The position numbers and the translations under genes are program-made. From the NCBI GenBank assembly GCA_964387885.1, contig CAYLYZ010000050.1:1-41937 (forward strand): a stretch of DNA of 41,937 nt, written 5' to 3'. Source of the stretch: JABGPL01 sp964387885. GTDB lineage: Bacteria > Electryoneota > AABM5-125-24 > Hatepunaeales > Hatepunaeaceae. A model generated the notes under the pieces. It was not told the origin of the DNA. It searched no databases and worked only from the letters and a program-made list of their open reading frames with translations. Each line of letters starts with the position of its first letter. The first letter of the stretch is position 1. Below, in pieces: positions 15,419-23,850 of the stretch.

Positions 15419-17182
15419 ATGAGTGAGGGAAACGGAAATAGTTCATTGGCAGAAGTAGCCAGTGAGCTGACGACAAGATATGAACAGCCCCGAGCGGCGC
15501 TTGTTCCTCTCCTTTTTGCTATACAGACCCGGGATGGTCGCATTTCGGACGAAGCTGAACAGGAAGTTGCGGATTTGCTTAAGATTGATACCGAGCAGGT
15601 TCATGAAGCTGTGACATTCTATCCACTTCTCTCTGAAAAACCTTTTGGTAAAACCCTCATACAGGTCTGTCACAATATATCCTGTTCACTTCTCGGAGCA
15701 GAACCACTTATCGATGTACTTGAAGGTGAACTGGGTATTAAAGCGGGAGAAGTTACACCAGACGGAGAAATCGGCCTTAGGCGTTCCGAGTGTCTGGGAT
15801 GCTGTTGTGATGCTCCTATGATGCTGGTTGGTGAGAAGTTTTTCGGCAATTTGACCGAAGATAAAGTCAAAGAAATTGTCACAAAGTTGAAAGCCGGAGA
15901 GGACGTTGTAAATGATTCACCTCTTACTCCGACAAACGAGCTTGAAAATCCGGCCTTAAGTGTCAACTTCAAGGTGCCCAATGCTAAAAGTATAAAAATT
16001 GCTGAAGCGCGAGGCGCGTATAAAGTAGCAAAAAAAGCCCTTAAGGAAATGAAGCCGGAGGAAATCACCGAGCAGGTTAAAGCTGCTGGATTGCGAGGAC
16101 AAGGTGGAGCAGGTTTCCCGACGGGATTGAAATGGACTTTTGTACCTAAAACGGATGGTCAGAAATATCTGACGGTAAATTGCGACGAAAGTGAACCCGG
16201 CACTTGCAAAGACCGTGAAATCCTGAGAAGAGATCCTCACAGATTAATCGAAGGAATTATTATTGCTTCAAAGGCAATTGGAGTCACCAAAGCTTATGTA
16301 TATATCCGTCGCGAATTCTACGAACCCGCCCAAATCCTTGATCAGGCAATAAAGGAAGCCTATGATAGTGGATACCTCGGAAATGATATTTTTGCAACAG
16401 GATTTGATCTTGATGTTTACACTCATCCTGGAGCTGGAGCATATATCTGCGGTGAAGAAACCGGATTAATCCAATCCCTTGAAGGGCGTAAAGGCTGGCC
16501 CAGGATAAAACCACCGTTTCCGGCTGTCGAAGGATTGTTCTGGAAACCAACAGTTGTTAACAATGTTGAAACCATAACTAATGTACCTTTTATCATTGAG
16601 AAAGGAGTTGAAGCTTACAGATCTCGTGGTACTGAAAAAAGCCCAGGAACTAAACTGTTTGGTATTAGTGGTCATGTGAAACGTCCCGGAGTTTATGAAC
16701 TCCCGATGGGTGTGCCTTTAAGAGACCTTATCTTTGGATATGCCGATGGTATCAGGGACGGTCATGCTTTGAAAGCAGTAATTCCGGGTGGTTCCTCAGT
16801 TCCGATATTAAAAGCGGAAGAAATCGATGTGAATATGGATTTCGAGTCGACCGTGGAAGCCGGGACAATGCTCGGTTCCGGGGGTGCAATTGTGATGGAT
16901 GAGACAGTCAAGATTCCGGAAGCACTTGAAGTCCTGAGTCGGTTTTACGCTCACGAATCCTGTGGGCAATGTACTCCCTGTCGTGAGGGAGGAATCTGGA
17001 TTTACAAGATTTTACAAAGGATGAATAGGGGACTCGGTCGAAAAGGTGATATCGAACTGTTACTTGACCTCGCAGATAATATGGATGGTACGACCATCTG
17101 CCCACTTGCTGCGGCAGCTGCCTGGCCTGTTCAGTCAGCCATAAAGAAATTCCCGGAAGAGTTTGAGGCTTTGCTCTATTAA
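15419..17182 (+). CDS. nuoEF: NuoE-NuoF fusion (NADH-oxidising flavoprotein)
   Basis: 587 residues. Residues 1-160 are a NuoE thioredoxin-like [2Fe-2S] domain with CHNISC (C-x4-C) and ECLGCCCDAP. Residues about 190-587 are NuoF, with the FMN/NADH-binding GLRGQGGAGFPTGLKW, GAYICGEETGLIQSLEG and the [4Fe-4S] site ESCGQCTPCREG plus the later ICPLAAAAAWP. NuoF takes electrons from NADH via FMN; NuoE holds cluster N1a. The two are usually separate genes in complex I, while the fused order E-F is known in HoxF of NAD-linked hydrogenases; here it sits in a nuo operon. The ATG is read through one open frame with no sign of a frameshift artefact. A repeat cluster precedes it, and a lipoprotein gene follows 2 bases after its stop. 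Confidence 0.95.
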   Translation: MSEGNGNSSLAEVASELTTRYEQPRAALVPLLFAIQTRDGRISDEAEQEVADLLKIDTEQVHEAVTFYPLLSEKPFGKTLIQVCHNISCSLLGAEPLIDVLEGELGIKAGEVTPDGEIGLRRSECLGCCCDAPMMLVGEKFFGNLTEDKVKEIVTKLKAGEDVVNDSPLTPTNELENPALSVNFKVPNAKSIKIAEARGAYKVAKKALKEMKPEEITEQVKAAGLRGQGGAGFPTGLKWTFVPKTDGQKYLTVNCDESEPGTCKDREILRRDPHRLIEGIIIASKAIGVTKAYVYIRREFYEPAQILDQAIKEAYDSGYLGNDIFATGFDLDVYTHPGAGAYICGEETGLIQSLEGRKGWPRIKPPFPAVEGLFWKPTVVNNVETITNVPFIIEKGVEAYRSRGTEKSPGTKLFGISGHVKRPGVYELPMGVPLRDLIFGYADGIRDGHALKAVIPGGSSVPILKAEEIDVNMDFESTVEAGTMLGSGGAIVMDETVKIPEALEVLSRFYAHESCGQCTPCREGGIWIYKILQRMNRGLGRKGDIELLLDLADNMDGTTICPLAAAAAWPVQSAIKKFPEEFEALLY

Positions 17183-17184
17183 GA

Positions 17185-17946
17185 ATGATTATGATAAATC
17201 GATTCATACTATCACTTGCATTGATTTTGATACTCAGCATCGGCTGTGGTAAGGTAGAGGAACCGATTTATGAAGGACTGACTTTGAAAGCCTGGGCACA
17301 GCGATTAAAATCACCAGAACCGGAAGTGAAGGTAGATGCACTGAAGGTGATTGAGTCAATTGGTCCAAAGGCTCTTGCAGCAGAGAGTATTGTGCGGGAT
17401 ATTGCCCGGAATGAGAGTAATACCGATGTTGCACTTAAAGCAATAGAAACTCTCGAAGCGATGGGTGCTCCGGTAATAGAGTTTGAAGAGTTCCTGGCGA
17501 TGTACTATGCCCCGATTATTCCCGGAGAGGATGAACTTCTTTTTGAAGATGAACAACTTGACGAGGAGGAAGCCGAGATGATGGCACATGCTTCAGGAGA
17601 AGGGGACCTGGCTTTTCTCCGTGCGCTCGAGAGCGATGAACTGGATTCAGCGGAAACTGACACGACCATAGTACCGTTAAACACCAATGAGTATGAGGAT
17701 TGGGTAGAATCAAGACGATCATCCTCGTTGTCTGATGTTTTAAACATCCTCAATCGTCCGGAAGTTTTGGAAGAATTGATTCGTGTTGGAGATGATCTCG
17801 AACGTGAGTTTGCAGTAAAACGGCTGGCAACCCAGGGAGGACTTGATCCTCGTATTGTTGAAGTGCTTGAGAGTTTACTCGATGATCCCGATAGTACGAT
17901 CAACCTGAATGCTCAGAAAGCATTGGAAAATTGGAAGTCAAAGTAA
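17185..17946 (+). CDS. HEAT-repeat-like lipoprotein in the nuo operon
   Basis: 253 residues with a lipoprotein signal peptide: hydrophobic ILSLALILILSIGC, with Cys in a lipobox at about residue 21. The mature part begins with a HEAT-like helical pair (LKAWAQRLKSPEPEVKVDAL, then KVIESIGPKALAAESIV), continues with a very acidic linker (about 105-170) and ends with another HEAT-like pair (VLESLLDDPDSTINLNAQKAL). Such alpha-solenoids bind other proteins. It starts 2 or 8 bases after the nuoEF stop and is followed by nuoG after 32 bases, so it is co-expressed with complex I. It would be anchored on the outer face of the inner membrane or in the outer membrane. A role in assembly or partner docking is only inference. 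Confidence 0.7.
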   Translation: MIMINRFILSLALILILSIGCGKVEEPIYEGLTLKAWAQRLKSPEPEVKVDALKVIESIGPKALAAESIVRDIARNESNTDVALKAIETLEAMGAPVIEFEEFLAMYYAPIIPGEDELLFEDEQLDEEEAEMMAHASGEGDLAFLRALESDELDSAETDTTIVPLNTNEYEDWVESRRSSSLSDVLNILNRPEVLEELIRVGDDLEREFAVKRLATQGGLDPRIVEVLESLLDDPDSTINLNAQKALENWKSK

Positions 17947-17978
17947 AAACAAATTAGTCTACATAGATTTTTTCAGTT

Positions 17979-19649
17979 ATGCCCAAGATTAAAATAAACG
18001 GCAATGAACATGAAATCCCGGAGGGGATGAATGTACTGGAGGCGTGTAAAAGTGTTGGAGTGTATGTTCCTCATTTTTGCTACCATCCACTACTCAAGAC
18101 CGTTGGTACTTGCCGAATGTGCAAGGTCGAGGTAAGTCAGAATGTACGTGGCTCAATGCAGAGTTGGATAGATATAAGCTGCAAGGTCACAGTTGCTGAT
18201 GGTATGGAAATCCGTACCGATACTCCTGAGGTTAAAAAGCAGCAGCAGATGACTCTCGAGTTCCTGCTCTCAAACCACCCGCTTGATTGCCCGGTTTGTG
18301 ATGATGCTGGGGAGTGCGAACTTCAGAATTTCTATTTTGAGTTCGGGCAGCATGAAAGCAGAATGATCGAACCGAAAATAAAGAAACGCAAGGCAACCGA
18401 TATTGGGCGTTCAATAGTTCTGGATAATGAGAGGTGTGTACTCTGTTCAAGATGTGCTCGATTTGTTGGAGAAATCACTCACACATACGAACTTGGGATT
18501 TTCGGAATGGGTTCATCTGAAGAACTAATGCTGAAACCGGGTGCCAGACTTGATAATGACTACGCTGGAAATGTCGTAGACCTTTGTCCTGTAGGAGCCT
18601 TAACGGATAAAGATTTCAGATTTAAACGTCGAGTGTGGTACCTTAAAAGTACTCCATCGATATGCGAGCATTGTGCTCGTGGCTGTAATGTGCGGATAGA
18701 TTGGGATCTCAATCCTTATCACTGGCACAAGAAGACTTTCCAGATGAAAAAACATCGAACTGGAGCCACTGACCTTCAGAGAATCCAACGAATAAAACCG
18801 CGAAGCAATAGTTCCGTTAATCAGGAGTGGATTTGCGATGTCGGTAGATATGGTTACAAATCAACTGACGCTGCTGATAGATTAACACGACCAATGATTG
18901 CTGAATCAGGGGAGTTAAAACCTGTAGATAAAGCTGCTGCAATCAAATCGATGGTATCGGGCTTGAATTCAGCAATTAAGACCAATCCGGGGAAAGTAGC
19001 AGTTGTAGCTTCTCCGAAACTGACTAACGAAGAAATCTATGCAGTTTGGTCTCTTTTCCGAAAAAGGCTTAATCTGCCGAACTTAGATCATAAACTTCCA
19101 ATTAATCCGGAATGGACAGGTGACGATTTTCTCAAATCCGCTGATCCTTTCCCAAATCGTCTTGGTTGTGAATGGGTAGGTTTTGTTCCCGATGTTTCTG
19201 GTTTCGGAGTTGATGATTTGAATGAGGCAATATCAAAGGGTAAGGTCGATACGTTGCTGACAATCCTCGCTGATCCACGAGAATTTTTAGATGACAAGAA
19301 TCTTAGGAAGTTGAAAAAGAAATTCTTCATATTAAGAAATCTACCGGAAGATTTAAAGGAATTTGTCGATACTGCACTTCCGGCTGCGGCCTGGGGAGAG
19401 TATCGAGGTACATTTACGAACTTTGAAGGCCGAATTCAACGACTCGAAGCTGCCTTCGATCCCGAGGGAGAGGCAGTTCCCGTCTGGCGGTGGATGATTG
19501 AATTAGCTACCGGAATGAAAAAATCCCTGAAATGGGGTAAAACCGAAGACATAATGCACAGTCTAAGCGATCAGATCATAAACTTTAAAGGTTTGAGTTT
19601 TGACAGTATTGGTCCCGAGGGCGTGGTCGTAGGCGAAAAAGCGAAATAA
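17979..19649 (+). CDS. nuoG: NADH-quinone oxidoreductase subunit G
   Basis: 556 residues, shorter than many NuoG proteins (about 700-900), with a reduced C-terminal molybdopterin-like domain. Cluster ligands are all visible: [2Fe-2S] C34, C45, C48, C68; His-Cys site H100, C104, C107, C113; [4Fe-4S] C153, C156, C159, C203; and a fourth set C229-x2-C232-x3-C236 with C286, matching the N7 cluster found only in some bacterial complexes. NuoG passes electrons from NuoF towards NuoI. No convincing Shine-Dalgarno precedes the ATG; the start is set by the conserved N-terminal ferredoxin strand. It is 10 bases from nuoH. Confidence 0.94.
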   Translation: MPKIKINGNEHEIPEGMNVLEACKSVGVYVPHFCYHPLLKTVGTCRMCKVEVSQNVRGSMQSWIDISCKVTVADGMEIRTDTPEVKKQQQMTLEFLLSNHPLDCPVCDDAGECELQNFYFEFGQHESRMIEPKIKKRKATDIGRSIVLDNERCVLCSRCARFVGEITHTYELGIFGMGSSEELMLKPGARLDNDYAGNVVDLCPVGALTDKDFRFKRRVWYLKSTPSICEHCARGCNVRIDWDLNPYHWHKKTFQMKKHRTGATDLQRIQRIKPRSNSSVNQEWICDVGRYGYKSTDAADRLTRPMIAESGELKPVDKAAAIKSMVSGLNSAIKTNPGKVAVVASPKLTNEEIYAVWSLFRKRLNLPNLDHKLPINPEWTGDDFLKSADPFPNRLGCEWVGFVPDVSGFGVDDLNEAISKGKVDTLLTILADPREFLDDKNLRKLKKKFFILRNLPEDLKEFVDTALPAAAWGEYRGTFTNFEGRIQRLEAAFDPEGEAVPVWRWMIELATGMKKSLKWGKTEDIMHSLSDQIINFKGLSFDSIGPEGVVVGEKAK

Positions 19650-19659
19650 GACAGAGCCG

Positions 19660-20745
19660 ATGGATACATTTTTTTTAATAGAGTCATTTGTTAAAATCTT
19701 TGCCATGATTGCTGCGGTCATGGGTCTTGCAACGATTTTAACCTGGGTTGAACGTAAACAATCCGCAGTCATGCAGGACAGACTTGGAGCAAATCGAGCG
19801 GATATTTTTGGTATCCGCATAATTGGTTTATTCCAGCCGTTTGCAGATGCGATAAAAATGATCACCAAGGAAGACTATATTCCGCCGTTCGGTAACAAGA
19901 TCCTGCATATGATAGCTCCCGCGATTTCTTACATCCCTGTCATGCTGCTTTTTGCTGTAATCCCGATGGGGCCTCCACTCGAAATCGGTGGTAGAACGAT
20001 AAGCACTCAGATTGCAAATATTGATGTTGGATTACTTTATATATTTGCATTCGGTGGGATTGCTGTTTATGGCGCAGTCATCGGCGGATGGGCTTCCAAT
20101 AATAAATATGCCTTGATCGCTGCAATTCGTACTTCAGCGCAAATGATATCTTATGAAGTATGCCTTGGTCTATCCCTGATCGGTGCCATAATGATTTATG
20201 GTACGGTAGATTTGACTCAAATGATAGCTGAGCAATCCGGTCATTGGTTTGGATGGCTTCCGAGATGGGGAATTTTTATACAGCCATTAGGGGCACTACT
20301 CTTTATACCGGCTGCAATTGCTGAAAACAAGAGAATTCCGTTCGATCTTCCTGAAGCAGAGTCTGAGATTATCGGATATTACACCGAGTATTCAGGCTTG
20401 AAAGGTGGGCTGTTTATGATGTCCGAGTTTATCGAAATGGTGGTTGTCAGTGCACTTTTCTCGGTGATTTTCCTCGGCGGTTGGAACGTACCCTGGCTTG
20501 ACTACAACGGTTTCAACTTCCCCTGGGGCGGAACCTGGGCACTCAATATCTGGGTAGTAAAGGGAATGCAGTTTGGAGCTTATTTTACAAAGGTGGCGGT
20601 GCTGATTTATTTCTTCACTCTTGTACGCTGGACTCTACCGCGTTTCAGATATGATCAGGTTATGCGACTGGGGTGGAGGTATTTGTTCCCGTTAGCGCTG
20701 ATAAATTTACTGATCACCGGTATTGCGGTGGTATTGTTTGCTTAG
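19660..20745 (+). CDS. nuoH: NADH-quinone oxidoreductase subunit H
   Basis: 361 residues with about eight membrane helices. Diagnostic segments are WVERKQSAVMQDRLGANRA in the first loop, and ENKRIPFDLPEAESEI followed by GYYTEYSG. NuoH lies at the junction of membrane and peripheral arms and forms the entrance of the quinone channel. Length and motifs are normal. It is followed by a 151-base gap with an inverted repeat pair before nuoI. Confidence 0.96.
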   Translation: MDTFFLIESFVKIFAMIAAVMGLATILTWVERKQSAVMQDRLGANRADIFGIRIIGLFQPFADAIKMITKEDYIPPFGNKILHMIAPAISYIPVMLLFAVIPMGPPLEIGGRTISTQIANIDVGLLYIFAFGGIAVYGAVIGGWASNNKYALIAAIRTSAQMISYEVCLGLSLIGAIMIYGTVDLTQMIAEQSGHWFGWLPRWGIFIQPLGALLFIPAAIAENKRIPFDLPEAESEIIGYYTEYSGLKGGLFMMSEFIEMVVVSALFSVIFLGGWNVPWLDYNGFNFPWGGTWALNIWVVKGMQFGAYFTKVAVLIYFFTLVRWTLPRFRYDQVMRLGWRYLFPLALINLLITGIAVVLFA

Positions 20746-20807
20746 GATTTTCAGGTGAACATTCACCCCCATTCTGGTATGGGAGAACATTCCAGTCCAC
20801 CTTTGCC

Positions 20808-20878
20808 GCGCTGGCAGACGCCCTCGTCTGCCAGTAATAATAACGACTTATCTGACAGACGAGGGCGTCTGTCAGCGC
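20808..20878. repeat. Inverted palindromic repeat pair between nuoH and nuoI
   Basis: Two copies of the nuo repeat unit in opposite orientation, 20811-20834 (CTGGCAGACG-CCCT-CGTCTGCCAG) and 20852-20875 (CTGACAGACG-AGGG-CGTCTGTCAG). With the flanking GCG/CGC they make a 27-base inverted repeat with two mismatches that can pair as G-U in RNA. The two changes in the second arm also keep that arm self-complementary, which hints at selection for structure. A smaller palindrome GGTGAA/TTCACC lies just upstream near 20753. Confidence 0.8.
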
Positions 20879-20896
20879 AATTGTCATAAGAGATAT

Positions 20897-21463
20897 ATGG
20901 AAAAGAAAGTCAGAGAATTAAAAGTCGATTACGGACCTGCGGAGAATATCTACTGGAAAGAGGTCATCCGCGGTCTCTGGATCACCAACCGTCATTTTGT
21001 AGTAAATATGTGGCGACATATCCTGCATGCGTTCAGGATCAAAACAAAGAAGGGAGCTGTTACATTTCAGTATCCCGAGGAACATCGCCCGATACATTAC
21101 CGTTGGCGTGGAAGACACAGACTGACGGTGAAACAGAATGGTGCAATGCGTTGTACAGCCTGCATGATGTGTGAGACGGTTTGCCCGGATGAATGTATCC
21201 ATATTGTTCCCGGAGAATCTCCTGATCCAAATCTCGAAAAATTCCCTGAGGAGTTTTATGTTGACGCCCTGCGGTGTTGTTTCTGTGGATTGTGCGCTGA
21301 AGCTTGTCCTTTAGATGCAATAAGACTTGATGTAATCGAGCCCGAGATATGTGGTTTCACGCGTGATATTATTTTTGATAAGGAATTCCTACTTGGCTTG
21401 AAAGATGATCGTCCGTGGGAGGAATGGTATGTGGAAAATGATAAAGAGCTAAAGGAAAATTAG
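20897..21463 (+). CDS. nuoI: NADH-quinone oxidoreductase subunit I
   Basis: 188 residues with two 8Fe ferredoxin motifs: C86-x2-C89-x2-C92-x3-C96-P (CTACMMCETVCP) and C127-x2-C130-x2-C133-x3-C137-P (CCFCGLCAEACP). These hold clusters N6a and N6b, which pass electrons to N2 in NuoB. The N-terminal amphipathic region (LWITNRHFVVNMWRHILHAF) lies along the membrane. The nuoJ gene that usually follows is missing; instead the stop codon abuts the def start codon. Confidence 0.95.
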   Translation: MEKKVRELKVDYGPAENIYWKEVIRGLWITNRHFVVNMWRHILHAFRIKTKKGAVTFQYPEEHRPIHYRWRGRHRLTVKQNGAMRCTACMMCETVCPDECIHIVPGESPDPNLEKFPEEFYVDALRCCFCGLCAEACPLDAIRLDVIEPEICGFTRDIIFDKEFLLGLKDDRPWEEWYVENDKELKEN

Positions 21464-22042
21464 TTGGCGTTACGCAAGATCATACCTTACGGCGATACAC
21501 TGTTAAGACGTCAATCGGAAAAGATTGAAATTGTTGATGATGAGATAAGAAAGCTAGTTGCTGATATGAAAGAGGTGGTTAAGGCTGCCGAAGGTGTTGG
21601 ATTAGCTGCTCCACAGGTCGGTGAATCAAAAATGTTGTTCCTGATTGACTGGTCGAATCTCGAAGATGAAAGAAACGATGTAATAACATACATTAATCCC
21701 CGAATAACGAGTAGGGGGGATACGATTGAGGAAGCTCTTGAAGGCTGTTTGAGTCTTCCGGAAGTATGGGCTAATGTCAATCGACCCGATGAAATACAGG
21801 TAGAGTATCAGAATGTTGATGGTGAACTCCTCAAAGAAGAATTGAGTGGTTTGCCCGCTCGAGTATTTCAACACGAATTAGATCATCTACTTGGTATTCT
21901 TTTTATTGATAGGATATCAACATCAGAAAGGGCAGCACTGAAGGATAGCCTTCAGTCGATAATGAGTGGTGAAGTGAAACCTTTTGACGGGAAACTACCC
22001 CCAAAGAAACCGGAAAAACAAGATCCCGAAAATACAGACTAA
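21464..22042 (+). CDS. def: Peptide deformylase
   Basis: 192 residues. All three peptide deformylase motifs are intact: GVGLAAPQVG (44-53), EGCLSLP (93-99, metal ligand C95) and QHELDH (136-141, two His ligands and catalytic Glu). The enzyme removes the formyl group from the N-terminus of new proteins. The start is TTG directly after the nuoI stop; AAGGA lies 7 bases upstream, inside nuoI. A housekeeping gene locked to a respiratory operon is unusual, though the link may simply be shared transcription. The C-terminal tail is Lys/Pro-rich and not part of the fold. Confidence 0.95.
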   Translation: MALRKIIPYGDTLLRRQSEKIEIVDDEIRKLVADMKEVVKAAEGVGLAAPQVGESKMLFLIDWSNLEDERNDVITYINPRITSRGDTIEEALEGCLSLPEVWANVNRPDEIQVEYQNVDGELLKEELSGLPARVFQHELDHLLGILFIDRISTSERAALKDSLQSIMSGEVKPFDGKLPPKKPEKQDPENTD

Positions 22043-22066
22043 CCTAAAAAAATAACGGAGTGAGTT

Positions 22067-23749
22067 ATGGATGTGCAGCGTGACTCGATGGATGTCGATG
22101 TTCTGATCGTTGGAGGTGGTCCTGCAGGACTGGCTACAGCAATTCATCTAACAAACCTGATCGAGCAGGCTCGTGAATCCGGAGAGCTAAAGGGACCGGC
22201 TGCATCGGATGAATTCATGCTCGCTGTGGTTGAGAAAAGCGCTGAATTTGGTGATCACATGCTATCCGGAGCTGTTATTGATCCTAAAGGGCTCGATGAG
22301 CTCATCCCCGACTGGAAGGAAAAAGACCTGCCTCTTGCTGCAAAAGTTGATGAAGACGCCCTATACTTCCTGACTAAAACCGGTCGAATGAAAGTTCCAT
22401 TTCTGCCCCCAGCAATGCAGAACCATGGCTATCATATTGTGTCACTTCAACAATTAGTCCGCTGGCTTGGGAATCAGGCTGAGGAAATGGGAGTGATGGC
22501 TTTCACCGGTACGTCTGGTGCACAACCGATCATTGAGGAAGGCCGTCTAAAGGGTGTAATAACTGACGACAAAGGAATTGATAAAGACGGTAACCAGAAA
22601 AGCAATTTCGAAGCAGGAATGGAATTAAATGCAAAAATTACCGTTCTCGCGGAAGGACCACGCGGCTCACTAACCAAGGAAGCTGTATCTAAACTCAATC
22701 TGGATAAAGGCAAAAATCCTCATAGTTACGTTACTGGAGTCAAGGAACTATGGGAAATTCCGAAAGGAAGGATCAAAGCCGGAACAATGTACCATACACT
22801 CGGCTACCCACTCGATATGAAGACTTACGGTGGTGGGTGGATCTACGCGATGTCCGATGAATTGCTTTCCATTGGTCTCGTAACTGCGCTTAACGCTGGT
22901 GATCCTCGAAACGATACTCATGGAAATTTTCAGATTTACAAAACCCATCCCTGGATAAAATCGCTGCTCGAGGGTGGGAAAATGACTAAGTATGGTGCTA
23001 AGACGATCAGTGAGGGAGGGTATTTCGCTATGCCGCAACTTTATCATGATGGTCTTCTTTTAGTCGGTGAGTCTGCTGGTTTTCTGGACAGCATGCGCCT
23101 GAAGGGGATTCATCTTGGTATCAAGTCCGGCATTATGGCTGCACAGACAATATTTGATGCGCTGAACCGCGAGGACTACTCTGCGAATTCACTCTCTGCG
23201 TATAACGAACGCTTCCAAAGAAGCTGGGCAAAAAAAGAGCTCTGGAATGTTCGTAATTTCCACCAGCCTTATGAACATGGTCTAATCATTGGTGGAATGA
23301 ACACCGCAGCTCAGTTAATTTCAGGGGGTAGGGGGTTTTCCGAACGTCTTGATTCAAAACCAGACCATGAACACATGAAAAAGTTCTCGGAAATGCCTCA
23401 AGCAAAAAAACCGATAGAGCGCAAATTCGACGGTGAATTGACGTTTGATAAATTATCGGATGTTTATGCTTCAGGCACAAATCATGAAGAACATCAACCG
23501 TCTCATTTACAGATTGCAGATCCTACAATTTGTGAAGACAGGTGTAAACGGGAATATGGCAATCCATGCCAGTATTTCTGTCCTGCACAGGTTTATGAGA
23601 TGGTTGAGGGTGAAGATAAGGAGCTTCACCTGCAACTCAGCCCGAGTAATTGTGTACATTGCAAGACTTGTGATATTGCAGATCCATATGGAATCATTAC
23701 ATGGGTTACACCGGAAGGTGGAGGTGGTCCGCAATACAGTGGTTTGTAA
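22067..23749 (+). CDS. Electron transfer flavoprotein:ubiquinone oxidoreductase
   Basis: 560 residues. The N-terminal FAD site is LIVGGGPAGLATAI, with HMLSGAVIDP typical of ETF-QO. The centre shows the conserved ESAGFLDSMRLKGIHLGIKS region. The C-terminal ferredoxin domain has CxxxC-type cysteines (ICEDRCKREYGNPC, YFCPAQVYE) and NCVHCKTCDI (C529, C532, C535) followed by WVTPEGGGGPQYSGL, a near-invariant ending of the family. It is a monotopic membrane enzyme moving electrons from reduced ETF (acyl-CoA and amino-acid oxidation) to quinone. GGAG lies 6 bases before the ATG. ETF subunit genes are not in the window. Last gene of the nuo operon, followed by a terminator. Confidence 0.95.
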   Translation: MDVQRDSMDVDVLIVGGGPAGLATAIHLTNLIEQARESGELKGPAASDEFMLAVVEKSAEFGDHMLSGAVIDPKGLDELIPDWKEKDLPLAAKVDEDALYFLTKTGRMKVPFLPPAMQNHGYHIVSLQQLVRWLGNQAEEMGVMAFTGTSGAQPIIEEGRLKGVITDDKGIDKDGNQKSNFEAGMELNAKITVLAEGPRGSLTKEAVSKLNLDKGKNPHSYVTGVKELWEIPKGRIKAGTMYHTLGYPLDMKTYGGGWIYAMSDELLSIGLVTALNAGDPRNDTHGNFQIYKTHPWIKSLLEGGKMTKYGAKTISEGGYFAMPQLYHDGLLLVGESAGFLDSMRLKGIHLGIKSGIMAAQTIFDALNREDYSANSLSAYNERFQRSWAKKELWNVRNFHQPYEHGLIIGGMNTAAQLISGGRGFSERLDSKPDHEHMKKFSEMPQAKKPIERKFDGELTFDKLSDVYASGTNHEEHQPSHLQIADPTICEDRCKREYGNPCQYFCPAQVYEMVEGEDKELHLQLSPSNCVHCKTCDIADPYGIITWVTPEGGGGPQYSGL

Positions 23750-23784
23750 ATCTTTCGGATTGAATTAAGTTTTAATATATTATA

Positions 23785-23807
23785 GGCGGGCAATTATGCC
23801 CGCCTTT
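23785..23807 (+). terminator. Rho-independent terminator of the nuo operon
   Basis: A perfect 7-base stem GGCGGGC/GCCCGCC with loop AATTAT, followed by TTT and, 16 bases later, a TTTTTTT run. It lies 36 bases after the ETF-QO stop and before the DHH gene. Confidence 0.8.
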
Positions 23808-23850
23808 GGCGTTATTTCAGTTTTTTTGACCATAAAGAAGGGAGTTTATC

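Noticed and set aside
13416..20878. CRISPR array reading of the nuo repeats
   Set aside because: The units are few, kilobases apart, palindromic, in both orientations and without regular spacers; no cas gene is present.
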